Numbered from the stretch's first letter, positions 12,010-23,735 are shown. The stretch is DNA of 64,000 bases from Serinus canaria (GCF_022539315.1 NC_066317.1:67269679-67333678); one strand, 5' to 3'. The notes: a model not told the origin generated them from the letters alone. Made by a program: numbers and translations.

Positions 12010-12707
12010 TGTCGTGGTGCGCATCCAATTTCCAGTTGTGTTTTCTTCCCTGTTTGTATTGTTCTCCCCATTTTGTAATGTTCCCCCCGTTGTAATCCTA
12101 AACCTATTTTGATGGTTCAGTCCTGGTTTCCCCTCTTCCTGAAATGGTTCCCTCCCAGTCTGGGCATACTGCCAAGTCCTTGTCTCCACCCCCGTTTCCA
12201 CGGTTACCATCCCTCTTGTTGCTTTTCCCCTCCTCCCGGGCCCTGTCCATCTCCCGGGGCCCTGCCCATTTCTCCAGAAACTTCTCCCTTCCTCAGAAGG
12301 TGATTGGGCAGGTGCTCCGGGCCCCTCCCTAGCTCTTATATCATTGGTTCTCGCCCGTGTCAGTTATGTCCGATTCCCCTCCTTGGTTTCCCCCATTGGT
12401 TCTTGTACCTATGTTCCACCCCCTTTATATATTGCTGTTACTCTTTGTTCTCTGCCTTTTCCTATCTGAACCTGGAGACAAAAAAATCCTTGGACTGCAC
12501 CAGGCGAGTTAAGACCCTCTTTTCTCTTGAGCTTCTCCGCTTTTGCCTCTCCTCTCGACATTGCTGCCCTGTCGAAGGTGCTGCCTGACGCCCCAGCGAA
12601 TTAAGGCAGTGCCCCCGCTGCTGGCTGCTGCTGTGCTCCCAGCTAGCCGGCGCCGCCTCCTCCCCGCTCTCAGGGGAGTAAAGTGCACTCGACGCAGCAG
12701 CGCTGCA
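12010..12707 (+). mobile_element. Solo LTR of an endogenous retrovirus (probable ERVK-like)
   Basis: This 698-bp GC-rich, CpG-containing block starts TGTCG and ends TGCA, fitting the TG...CA termini of LTRs. It is flanked by the same 6 bp, CTGCTG, at 12004-12009 and 12708-12713. A 6-bp target duplication is typical of beta/alpha-like (ERVK) elements. The layout reads left to right: a pyrimidine-rich U3 with CCATTGG-type boxes, a TATA-like TTTATATA near 12424, and an R region. An A-run near 12480 stands where a polyadenylation signal is expected, but the AATAAA hexamer is not intact. A CpG-rich U5 follows. No gag, pol or env sequence is adjacent, so this is a solo LTR left by recombination. 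Retained CpGs suggest fairly recent insertion. Open frames of up to 123 codons inside it are not genes. Confidence 0.8.
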
Positions 12708-12713
12708 CTGCTG

Positions 12714-14733
12714 CCCATTCAGTTGGCTTAATTTTCTTCACAAACACAAACTCCCCTTCCTGTGAACATCAGACTTAGGGAAAGGCAAATCTGCTTTTAA
12801 AATGCCCTCCATCATAATTTTTTTAAGTTAATGCTTGTTGTAGTTCCTCACTTCCTTTGGTTTCATTTGGAACATTCCTACATTTTGTTGTTGGCCACAA
12901 ATTCTCTGCACAAAACAAAGCTGACCAGGCAATAATCACAGGTTGGTTGCAGAGCTGCTATGTTTTAAATTAGTGATTAAATTTTTACTGACAACATAAA
13001 ATTTTCCCTTGCTATGGACTTTGCTGCATTTCTGATGTTTTGAAATCTAAGTAGGTTTTGTCATTATGTCAAATTAAAACTCCTCAGCTAAAATTGCCCC
13101 GTGTGACACAATTTTTGGTGTAGTTGAGGTCATTCTTTATTGAGAATAAGGAGTCCACAATAAATTTCTCCCCAGCAATTTCATTAGATACAACTTTAAT
13201 GAATTAGTATTTAGAGTCCTGTAACTCTCAGTGGTCTGTGATTTATGAACATCTAATACTGACCCAGCAGCTTTCCTTGCATTCTGATTTTTAACAATCA
13301 CCAGCTCCATCAGATTTCTTTTCTGAGCATGGTGTTGGAAACAATGCAGACAGGCTTGTTCTTGACAGGTAATTTGGGCTTTTTTCCCACACATAAAGGA
13401 TTTCCAGTTTAGATTTTATGTCTGAGAATTCAAGCATGTTTTAGCCTGTTTTAGCCTTCTCTGTCTTGTTTATTTACAGGTCTCTTGACTTGGGAGAAAT
13501 TGAAATTACCACATTCATACAATCTATTCTCTCTATACTTGACCTAACATCCCTTGGTCAAAACTATCCATCTGGTGCCACTTAAATACTCTGGTTTTGG
13601 CATCTCCTGAGTCCTTCCCTCTCTATACTGCAGGAAAACCTACCCCAGGATAGGTTTTCTGGGAAATTCGTGGATAGCCTGGATATTTTTAACTTTCCTC
13701 TTTCTATCCAGATCAGTCAAGCTCTGCAGCCTGTGAGGAGCAGTGCCAGCTGCTGTGTCAGAGTCCAGCACAGATGGAGCCAAAGGTAACCTGTTTTCAG
13801 TCCCACAGTCCTGCCAGCCCCTGAGTCATGGTGTTTGCTGGCACTCCCAAAAGGGAGTGAATAATCTTGATATCCTCCCAGCTTTACACCAAATCCCATC
13901 CTCTTCCCACTGAGGCAAGTGCCACTTGTGGATGCTCTGTTAGTGATGTCTGCACTTTGGGTTTTGCCTCCATCAGCCACCAAAACCCTCTGTGCCAAGA
14001 GCACTCCCCACATCCCTTCATTACCAGGACTGTGCCTGCAGAGGGGGAAACAGGCTGTGACTCAGCCCAGCATCTGCTGGCACCATAAGGACTGGGAATG
14101 GATGGCTGGCTGGGGGGGTGGCTGGGTGGATGGAGCCAAACAGACAGAGGAGTCTCTCAGTCCCAGTGACAGCTTCTGAACATGCCAGCTCCAGCTCTCA
14201 TACCCTCTGCTGGCAGCTGAGCTGAGGAGCTGACCCATCAATATGTTGAAGTTTCAGGACAGAAGAAGAAGGAGATTTTAGGGCTTCTCACAGTTGTGAC
14301 TCCTTCACTTCCAGCCTCTCCCTGGCACTGCTCAGTGGGAAGTTAAATGAAATTACATTCCTTGTTCTCACACTTCCCTTCTCTACCCTCTCAGGAGTGT
14401 GAACCAGCATACAAGACACAAGGATAGAAAAAAAAATTCCTATTATTGAAAGGGACTGTTAATTAATTATTGAAAGGATTTATGAAGAGGGTGATGGATA
14501 AGAGTCACTGGAACGACAAAGTGTGGGGCTTTCTGCAAGGAGAAGTCCCCCTCAGCTTTAACCCAGACAGAGCATCAGTGTCAGAGCATTACTGACAGCC
14601 AAAAAAAACCTCTTCCACTTCAACAGGCTGAAATAAAGACTGGACATTGGTAAAACTGGACATCAGCAAGATTAAAAACTGTGTAGAGTTATAGCAGGTA
14701 ATGTTAAAAATTCTGAGAAGTTATTGGGGTGTT
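12714..14733. other. Non-coding DNA with one exon-like segment
   Basis: Unique-looking sequence, AT-rich to about 13700 and more GC-rich at 13700-14230. A 74-nt stretch at 13712-13785 is bounded by a polypyrimidine-AG and a GTAACC donor and is treated in the findings. Open frames of 73-98 codons around 13717-14179 overlap in several frames and have no recognisable domain. Confidence 0.55.
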
Positions 14734-15250
14734 TGTGAGGTCCCCGGGATGAGGTGAGAGATGAGAATCTGACTCCATGATCTCACAAGGCTGATATTAT
14801 TATATTATATTATATTATATTATATTATATTATATTATATTATATTATATTATATTATATTATATATATTATATTATATATATTATATTATATTATATTA
14901 TATTATATTATATTATATTATTATATTATATTATATTATGCTGTACTAAAACTATAGTAAAGGAAGAGAAAGCCTATGGACAGAAGGCTTAACAAGAATG
15001 AATAATAAAAACTCATGACTGACTCCTCAGTCTGACACAGCTGATGGTGATTGGTCATTTCATTAAAACAATTTACAGGAAATCAATCACACATGCACCT
15101 GTTGGTGAACAATGTCCAGACCACATTCCAAAGCAGCAAAACAGGGAGAAGCAATCAGATAATATTGTTTTCATTCTTTTCTGAGGCTTCTCAGCTTCCC
15201 AGGAGAAGAATCCTGGGCAAAGAGGATTTTCAGAAAATATCATGGTGACA
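14734..15250 (+). mobile_element. LTR-like repeat family X, copy 1 (with AT microsatellite)
   Basis: The element starts TGTGAGGTCCCC and ends ATGGTGACA, with an AATAAA-containing segment near 15001, fitting an LTR read left to right. Its body matches copies at 16975-17456 and 61177-61557. Shared landmarks are CTGACTCCATG, AATAATAAAAACTC, GACTGACTCCTCAG, CTTCTCAGCTTCCCAGGAG and TTCAGAAAATATCATGGTGACA. The family is one I associate with passerine ERVs, but I cannot give a library name. About 146 bp of this copy is an internal A/T-only microsatellite. Copies 1 and 2 lie 1.7 kb apart in the same direction. The DNA between them shows no primer-binding site or retroviral coding sequence, so they look like independent insertions. 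Confidence 0.75.
14794..14939 (+). repeat. (ATATT)n microsatellite inside LTR-like copy 1
   Basis: These 146 bases contain only A and T, mainly ATATT units. Two short TATATA interruptions occur near 14862-14882 and there is a shortened unit near 14922. The tract sits exactly where copy 2 of the same element carries (ATTCT)n and copy 3 carries a short ATGATATCAT-like sequence. Confidence 0.97.
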
Positions 15251-16974
15251 GTTTTTGAGCACCATCCTTTAGTTTTAACATAATTTTGAATATTACAGAT
15301 TAGCAGAAGACACAGTGTAAAGAACAGATCATTGCACTCCTGCCCAGTGTGAAATTCTTGTATCTTTTTATGGAATATCCAGACCTATGTTCTGCAGGAC
15401 CCTGGTTCTGTACTGGACATCTTAGGTTTGAGTATTTATTTCTTTGCTAACTTGACAGTAAATCTTCCCAGCTGAATGGGAACAGCACTGTCAGGCTTTA
15501 AAAGGATATTTCTCCATAGCAGGAATTCCTTGAAAATGGAATTTCTCTGTAATTTCCTCGTAGACTATGCCACCTTTTGGGGGACCAGGGCAAAAAGGGT
15601 AGGGGTAAAATCACTGGGGTTTTTTGTTTTAGTTTTTGGTTTTTTGTTTTTTGTTTTTTGTTTTTTTTTTGGGGGGGGTGGTGTTTGTGTGTGTTTGTTT
15701 GGCTTTTAGGGGTTTTTTGTTGTTTTTTTTTTTTTTTTAGGAAACCACACGTTGTGCCCTTATTCCATCTCCACTTCAAACCAGAACAATCTCTTTAGAA
15801 GTTCTCTGTCAGAGCACAGCAAAGTGACAAGCAATGATCCCATGTTTCACACCCTAATTCATGATGCTGTCTGGAGGTTTTATTCTTTCACCCCAGAATT
15901 TGGAGGTCCCTGGATGACTGACATAACCAGTGGAAGCAAAAAAGCCTTCTATCCCTGTTCAAACAACTTGTGTTTCTAACTGGGCTGCACTGTGCAGATG
16001 AAATGGTGAAACCATTTCAACAGGCTCCACATCTTCTGATTAGATTTTTAATAAGTCAGAAATTTGCATCTTAGCAAATTTGAACAAACTTCTTAAAATA
16101 AAAAAAAGGGATATTAGCTTTAACCCAAAGAGGGGAAATAGTTTTCAATTATGTCAACAGATTTATCTTGCACATTCCTTGCACCTGCTGAAATATTATA
16201 TCTTTAATGTGAAATAACTGCTTGGTCAGAGCTGGGCTTCATTTCCCTTGAATGCAGGCTTTGGGAAACCAGTCATGTGTTCTGTTTACAGCTTTTTACA
16301 TTATTTGCAGAATTTTTTCCTTTTAAGAAACCCAAAACAACCACAGAAAGTGAAAGAAATACTGTTGGCTGGAAAACATTTTGAAACTTCTGCATCTTAT
16401 GCAGCAAAGAAAAATGTCTTTAACAGCTGATACACTGGGCTCATAATTCAAACTGTCCCTCATTACAGACCTAAATTTATCTTCCATCCCACACAGATTT
16501 CTACTCTATCCCAATTTTCCTTCTCAGAATTACTCACATCAGAAATGTAGGCCCATGAAATGCAGGGCAGCAAAAGTGTTATTTATGCTGAAGGATCCAA
16601 TCCCACTTCTTATTTCAGCTTTCTGGCTGTGGGTTTATTGTGTCCTCCCTCTCGGGGCTGAGTCCCACATGGTATCTCACATTTGCACCCAAGCACATGG
16701 AGAATGTGGTGCCTTTGCCTCTGAGAGCTTGAATTAATCCACTGGGACTCAGCCATTAAGCACTACAAAGAGCTGGAGGCTTTATTGACTCCAAGCTCTC
16801 CTGATGCATTTTTTGCCATGTGAATAATTTAAAGTCCTTCATGAGTTTCCCTGGGGTCTTTTCAAAAGGAACTCAAAATAACCTTCAAACATTCTCTGGC
16901 CAGCCCCCTCTTCTAAATCTGTTTTCTCTAAACACCCTGAATTCTGGCAGCATCTTCCCACCTCTTGTGGCCTT
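15251..16974. other. Non-coding DNA between two LTR-like copies
   Basis: Unique-looking AT-rich DNA apart from the G/T-rich tract annotated separately. I looked for retroviral internal sequence, because LTR-like copies flank it in the same orientation, and saw none. Confidence 0.6.
15616..15740 (+). repeat. G/T-rich low-complexity tract
   Basis: A stretch of T-runs broken by G, including an eight-G run near 15672-15679, a short (GT)n and a final run of about 18 T. It contains almost no A or C. The Phe/Val/Gly-rich frames on the plus strand and the Lys/Gln-rich frames on the minus strand are artefacts of composition. Confidence 0.95.
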
Positions 16975-17456
16975 TGTGAGGGTCTTCAGGACAAGGTGAG
17001 AGGTGACAGTCTGACTCTATGTTTTTAGAAGGCCAATTTATTATTCTATTCTATTCTATTCTATTCTATTCTATTCTATTCTATTCTATTCTATTCTATT
17101 CTATTCTATTCTATTCTATTCTATTCTATTCTATTCTATTCTGCTATACTAAAATTATATTAAATAAAGAGAAAGGATACATCAGAAGGTTTAACAAGAA
17201 TGAATAATAAAAACTCGTGACTGACTCCTCAGAGTCTGGCACAGCTGATGGGGATTGGTTATTAAATAAAAACAATTCACATGAAACTAATTAAACATGC
17301 ACTTGTTGGTAAACAAGGTTCAGGCTGCATTCTAAAGTAGCCAAACACAGGAGAAGCGATCAGATAATTATTATTTACATTTTTCTCTGAGGTTTCTCAG
17401 CTTCCCTGGAGAAGAAATCCTGGTGAAGGGATTTTTCAGAAAATATCATGGTGACA
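16975..17456 (+). mobile_element. LTR-like repeat family X, copy 2 (with ATTCT repeat)
   Basis: Same family and orientation as 14734-15250. It starts TGTGAGGGTCTTC and ends ATCATGGTGACA, with AATAATAAAAACTCGTGACTGAC in the middle and the CTTCTCAGCTTCCC-like motif near the 3' end. The internal low-complexity site here is a perfect (ATTCT)20. The sequence is clearly diverged from copy 1 outside the microsatellite, so this is not a recent segmental duplicate. CCT occurs just before and just after the element, too short to call a target duplication. Confidence 0.75.
17043..17142 (+). repeat. Perfect (ATTCT)20 pentanucleotide microsatellite
   Basis: Exactly 100 bp, twenty uninterrupted ATTCT units, inside LTR-like copy 2. 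Uninterrupted arrays of this length are usually length-polymorphic. The 62-codon open frame reading FYSILFYSIL through it is an artefact. ATTCT is the motif whose expansion in human ATXN10 causes SCA10 and is known to act as a DNA-unwinding sequence; nothing here links this locus to that gene. Confidence 0.98.
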
Positions 17457-20400
17457 ACCTCTGGGAGGGGAGTGGAGCCCAACAGTCAAAATTTTCAGAC
17501 CATTCTGTGGTTACAAGTAATTATTATATTCTAAATTATTGGGGTTTTTTTTCTAGGACAATAGAAAAGATAGCTTAATAATTATAATAGTTGTGATGCC
17601 CTGTCATACTTCCATACACAAGATTTATCTTCATAAGGAATATGACAAGTGGTGTTATTTCAGAATTGCACATACATGGCTTTATGCACGCACACAAGTT
17701 CAAGAATACTTGATTTTAGTTAATTTGCATTAAACCTATTTAATAAAGCTATAATCATTCAAAAATTGCTTCAGAATAACAATAAGATTTTCATTTCACA
17801 GTCTTGTTCAAGAACAATTTCTCCACGAAAATCAAATCAAAATTATATGGGGCACAGGAATTCATTATGAAAGAGTTCTGTTAATGGAGTCTGATGATTA
17901 CTCCAAAAAATACTTCTGGGAAACTTGGTTCCCAAAAGCTTTCAGCTGATGAATCCAAGAGTTCAGCCTGAATATTATCTGTAGGAAATACAGCAATAAA
18001 AAAAGCTAAAACACCACTAATAGACAAATGAATTATGGCTCTAATTCTTTTTTCCATCAGACTTCAGTGAAAGCATTTCTAATTTTTTTTTCTGTTCCTG
18101 TAAATTTAACCAACATTTTTGTTGTTATTTATAGCTAAAAAGGAAATCATGTTGTAACTCATCAGCCAATTCAGGACACAGTAAAGAAGAATCTCTACCC
18201 TGGTTTAGGATCTCTGTTTCTTCCTTTTTCCTCTTTGTTACCTGGGATTTATCAACCCCCATTCAGGCCCAGGTAGAGCTTCTTCACCTGTCCATATTTA
18301 TCACTTAGACTCTAAATAAACAATTTTATTGACTATGCCTGACCTCTCTTTTTCCATCTCCCTTTCTTATTTTCAGTTTCTGGCTCAGCCAGGGTTTATT
18401 TAATGAGTTCATCCAAGTCTTACCAGGAAAGTCCTGCCCTGCCTTGTATTTTTTATGCACCACTCACAGTGACAGTCTCACTAAATAATAGTATTGATAA
18501 TAAGAACACCACCATTACCCCAGCTCTTTCCTTGAGCTAACAGCTTTGACACAAGCCACCAACAACATAAGAAACCACTTTATTCACCAAACAGTCCTGA
18601 CATTAACTTCCCCAGCAACAAATAATCATCTAAATAATTTGTAAAATTGCCAAGCAGCAACCTGCCTTTCCTTCTGCAGCTCCTGCTGATGTGATGGAAT
18701 TTCCATTTGCAACACAATGCAATATTTAAATGGCAGTGTCCCGGATGCTTGCAAGATGCTGCTCTCACCCTGCAGGGAGGTCCTTACCTGATGCACTCTA
18801 AGATTTCTTTCTCCTTTGAAGTTAATTTTAGATAACATCAGGCAAGGATCTAGCCTACAGAATTAGTAGGGCTCAAACCCAACACCATGAGAAACCTTCC
18901 AGCTGTGTCAGAATCTAAAGATTTCCTTCTTCCCCTCCAAGAATTCCTAGTACACAAAAGTGCACTTCTGTAGGATAATGACAGCTTAGGATGATAAGGA
19001 AGCTGAAATTGCAAGATTTTGTGGAATTCTATACTAGGGCCAAAGTTAAATTGCAAAGGCAGGATCTGAAATTCCAAAGCAAGATCTCATTTCTTCCTAA
19101 ATTGAGACAATATGACACTGCTGTCACCAGAAACCAAGTTCAATTAAATCTATCATGAGGAAATTGCTTTCTACTGTATATTTGCAGTAATTGACTTATT
19201 TTTCTCTTTATTTCAGATTCTGAGTCAGGAAAATTGATTAATCTGATCCTTACTTCAATGCTGGAACTTTTTCATAATTGAAGACAAAGAACCCCCATTA
19301 TTTGGCAGGTCTACATTTACTTATAAAAACCCCCAACTTATAGATTGTCAGAATATTTCACACTGCTTCTCAAAAGAGCCTTTTCAGTCTTCTGAAAATC
19401 ATTTATAACTGTGAAGAAAAATCAATCTCTCCTTTATGCATTGCAATCAATTAACAGGTTGAAGATTTTTAAGTCTTTCTATATTGTGGTTTCTTGGATC
19501 ACTAAGGTTGTGAGACACTGACCCAACAGTTATTAGGACAAAAAAAACAGTGGGAAGATATTTCCAGTTCTGACATTTTTCTGACTGTTGGAATCTACAT
19601 CCATCTGCAGGAATAAATGGATTATTTTTCTAATAATCTAGCTGTATCTGGGAAATCTATCAGGGAAAGTCTCTGCTTGAAGTATAGACAAATTTTACAA
19701 AAGTATTTTGGGGAGTGATTCAAAAGTCATAAATCTCACAATACCAAAGCCTTCATGGGGAATCATCAGTCAAAGTGAAAAAAAAAGTAATTAAAATCAA
19801 ACAATTCTACCCACGTCCTCAATATTTGCCTCTTTTCCCAAAAAATCCATCCTCACACAAACACACAGCAGCTCATAAGATTTTTCTAACTGGGGTCTCT
19901 TGAAGAACAGGCCTTATTATCAGAATTTTCCACTTCTCTCTGTACCCCTTACTCCAAGGATCTGCCAAAGTAGGAACCCAGAAATCTTTTACAAACCTTT
20001 CCTTTCTAAAAATAACCAGAATTAGGTTTACCTCTTACACAGAGAGGGGCATTATCTACCAAAAAATTATTTGCACCTAAGTTAGAAAGCAATTTTGTTT
20101 GGTCCCCAGTGGCAGTAAGGACAAGAATTTCAGACTGATGACAAAGGCAGAGCAAGATTGGTTCATAACTTTCAGATGAAAAAACTCTGATTTTCCTTTG
20201 CTACTGTGTCCTCCCCACTTCATGCCTAAACAAGACACAGGAACAATCTGATCCCTTCTTCTGCCTGAATAGTCACATCATGTTCTGATAGTGAATACAG
20301 CAAATTCTGCAACTGCTTGGCTTTGCATTTTCTTGAAATAAGGAAAAAAAAAACAATCCAGATAGGTCAATAAATAAGCATGTGAGTTCAGTTTCTGAGT

Positions 20401-20621
20401 AAACAGTAAATCAGTTAATAAATTGAATTAATTCAACCTTCCTGCATCATTACATCTTAATGAAATCAGGACAATAAAATTCCTACAAGGTTACAAAAGT
20501 TTTATTTAACAAACAATTAATTCTGTCATGTTCTCAGTACTCTCAGGATCAGTTATACATTGAGATTTTGCCCCAACAGTGCAAGTGGTGGTGTCTTATT
20601 CCACTCCCTTTTAGGACATAT
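17457..20621. other. AT-rich unique non-coding DNA
   Basis: About 3.2 kb without recognised genes or mobile elements. Stops are dense in all frames, and the short minus-strand open frames near 18580-19077 have no recognisable domain. Confidence 0.7.
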
Positions 20622-20755
20622 AGAATCATAGTGTCACAGAATCATGGAATTGTTTAGGTTGGAAAAGGTCTGTAAGATCATCAAATCCAACCATCAACCC
20701 AACACTGGCAAGTCCACTCCTAATTCATGTCTCTAATCGCCACATTTGAACATTT
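20622..20755 (-). mobile_element. CR1 LINE 3' fragment
   Basis: The plus strand reads TAGAATCATAG...CACAGAATCATGGAA, then GGTTGGAAAAGG and ATCCAACCATCAACCC. This is the reverse complement of the avian CR1 3' end, so the element points leftward. About 130 bp remains, strongly 5'-truncated as is usual for CR1. It is diverged, so probably an old insertion. Confidence 0.85.
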
Positions 20756-23021
20756 ATTTTACATTTCCAAGGACAATATGTATTTCACCTCTTTAACTAT
20801 TAAATAAAACATATTTTACAAACTCCCTGCCTTTATTCAGCTGTTCAGAGAGCTTTCACTGAGCCCACACAGGTTAAAATTCCTATAAGTGAAGCACTAA
20901 GATTGAATCTGGTGATAAATTTGCATATCAAAATGGAAATGTGAGTTCAAATTGGAAAGGCACAAAAAGAAATGATCAGAAATTAAGAAACCATACTGTG
21001 AAGCCAAAGCCTGAATCTCTCAGTAAGAATTCACCACCAAATCACACTGAAAATACCTATTGAACAGCACATAATCTCATTAACTGAAAGTGAAAATTAC
21101 ACTTAATTCTTATTCTCTGAAGGTAAGAGTTACAATAAATCCTCCTGACATAGCAGTGCACGGGCCCAGGAGCTGGCATCTATTATAATCTACTTAACCT
21201 CTGAGAACCTAATTTCCACTTGAAATAATAATTAAAAAAAAAAAACCCTTAAATACATTGACCTCTAATACATTCAAATTGTTGGAATAAATCAAATAGC
21301 AGAGTTAATAATTGACTCTTTACTAATGTGCTGCTATGAAAGAAAAAAATTCAGTGAGCTTAATGCAATCCCTAATTTGAAGCTCCAATAGTCCATTTTT
21401 CATATTACTCTTCCTGCCAGCTTCCAAGGTAAACCTTTTTAAGCATTTTGGAGAGGGGCTAAAGATGGAGTAAGAGAAAAGTAGTTGCAGTGCTGTGGTC
21501 TGAAGGGGAAGATAATTCACCACTCTTTGCCATATTTCCCACATCAGACAGTGGCATTTGAGATTTACCTAGTGACAGAAACTAAAACTGGAGCTTCAAG
21601 GCAGCAAATGTTATAAAGAGGTATCACACTTTAAACAGCAAAAAAAAAAGAAAGAAATCAAGTCCCACTCTGCCCAGTTTGGAGGATGGAGTATGGAATG
21701 CACGGACAGAAAAAGCTGCACAAAAGTCTCACTAAAAACTTGAGACAAAGCAGAAAGTGGAGACAGGATGTTGCAGTTGTTAATCAAGCCAAAGACACAC
21801 CCTTCCTCCCTCATCAGTTCAGTGCATGATTTTATGCACACCAAATGTAAATGTGCCCACTCACAACCACTCCATTCCAGAGTTCCAAGAGCCACTGACA
21901 AAAGATAACCAAGCTTATCTGTGAAGGAGGGAATTCTCAGCATAAATCAGCAGTCAGAAATGAAATATTTACCATATTTATTTCATTATTTTTATCACGG
22001 CGAATGGGAGAGAATAGATTTTGGAAGAACTTCCTTTTTATTAGACATATTATCAGGATTATTCCCAAGGTATTTAAGAAGGGAAGGAGTCATCTCCATT
22101 GGTTCTGCAACTGATTTAAAGGTCAGAATGTGTTGGGATGCAGTCCCTGTGAGATCCATGTGAATGTATCACCGCCCTGAGCTATTTGTGCTGCTAACTT
22201 TGACAAGGAAAACATTTTCAACATGTAAATGCCAATAGAGGTTCCAATTGCTACATTTTCTGGCCGAATAGGAGCACAACATATGTAAAAATCAATATAG
22301 ATGTATTCCAACATATCTATTTTTATATTCCAGGAATAGCAAAGTGAGGAATTAATTCCCAGCTCCCTGTGGGCCGGCAGGAGTTCAACCATCTCCAGTA
22401 ACACTGGGCTCCACCCCACCAAGTGGTGATGGCAGAGCTGGGCTCCTCAGCTCCTGGCAAAAAGTTCTTTTATGGAGCCCAGTGCCCTGGTGCTATAGTA
22501 ATCCCTTTATACCACTGGTATTTAAGTAACTGAAGCATTTCAGCTCCTAGTTTGATTTCAACCTCTTTAAAATTCAATGTTTTCAGCGAATGATCAAATT
22601 GTATCATGAACTAAAGCATATTTCAAAAATGATCTAAACCTTATTTCCTGCATAAAGAGCCTGAGTGTGCTGAGTCATTCTGCTCACAACAGCCACTTGT
22701 CACTCTTCATGAGCATACCTGAAGACTTAGCAAATTATTAGTGGATTCATGATTTTTCCCAAAGGATCACAATGTATTTTATATCAGCTGGGCAAACCTG
22801 CAACCCTGGTTTACTTGGAGCTAATTAATTCTGACTGTCCCTCAGTTATGCTGTTCTGGAGATCCATGTGGTTGGGTCTAACATCACAGGAAGAGCTGCC
22901 ACACCAGTGTTTTCAAGTTTAACCCTGCTGAGTGAAAATGGGCACTGGTGCATGGACACACAGACAGTGCTGGGAAGGTCTGGAGTGAGGATTTCCCAGA
23001 GAAAGCATGGAAGTGGGAGAC
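20756..23021. other. Non-coding DNA, nothing recognised
   Basis: Unique-looking AT-rich DNA. Open frames of 73-110 codons at 21323-22422 lie on both strands and have no domain-like features. Confidence 0.65.
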
Positions 23022-23735
23022 AATCACAGATTGATCACAGTGTTCAGGTTGGAAGGGCCCTCTAAGATCCCTGAGTCCACCCTGAAGCCAGCACTGCCAA
23101 GCACACCACTAAACCTGGTCCCAGGTGCCACATCTACACAGCTTTTAAATCCCTCCAGGGCTGGGGACTCCAGCACTTTCCTGAGCCACCTGTTCCAGGG
23201 CCCAAGCACCCTTTCAATGAAGAAACTTTTCCTAATATCCAACCTAAATCCTGCAAGTGCAACCAGAGTTTGGAAGTGCCTTTTAAGATCCCTGAGACCA
23301 ACCCTGAAGCCAGCACTGCCAAACACACCACTAAACCTGTCTCCAGGTGTCACATCCACACAGCTTTTAAATCCCTCCAGGGCTGGGGACTCCACCACTG
23401 CCCTGGGCCACCTGTTCCAGGGTTTGTCCACCCTTTCAATGAAGAAACTTTTCCTAATATCCAACCTAAATCCTGCAAGTGCAACCAGAGTTTGGAAGTG
23501 CCTTTTAAGATCCCTGAGACCAACCCTGAAGCCAGCACTGCCAAACACACCACTAAACCTGTCTCCAGGTGTCACATCCACACAGCTTTTAAATTCTTTC
23601 AGGGCTGGGGACTCCACCACTGCCCTGGGCCACCTTTTCCAGGGTTTGACCATCCTTTCAGTGAAGAAACTTTTCCTAATATCCAACCTAAACCCTTCAG
23701 GTGCAACTTGAAGGGATTTCCTCTTGCAACAGCAC
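23022..23735 (-). mobile_element. CR1 fragment amplified into three tandem 222-bp copies
   Basis: A leftward CR1 starts with the ATCACAG-type 3' tail at 23022. It continues through TTCAGGTTGGAAGGGCC, CACACCACTAAACCTG, CCAGGGCTGGGGACTCCA and CTTTTCCTAATATCCAACCTAAA, all recognisable CR1 words. The body occurs three times with unit starts near 23044, 23265 and 23487. Units 2 and 3 are exactly 222 bp apart and about 96 percent identical by eye. The third runs out into GTGCAACTTGAAGGGATTTCCTCTTG, the normal CR1 continuation. Because 222 is divisible by three, a stop-free frame in the unit stays open through the array on both strands, giving apparent ORFs of 234 and 236 codons (plus) and 255 codons (minus). 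These are not CR1 reverse transcriptase and have no recognisable domain. Confidence 0.92.

Noticed and set aside
17043..17142. Link to the ATXN10/SCA10 locus because of the ATTCT motif
   Set aside because: The array lies inside an LTR-like repeat that also carries a different motif in a sister copy. There is no ATXN10-like sequence nearby.
14734..17456. A provirus with two LTRs flanking about 1.7 kb
   Set aside because: The two LTR-like copies are in the same orientation, but they are diverged from each other and have different microsatellites. The DNA between them lacks a primer-binding site or any retroviral-looking coding remnant.
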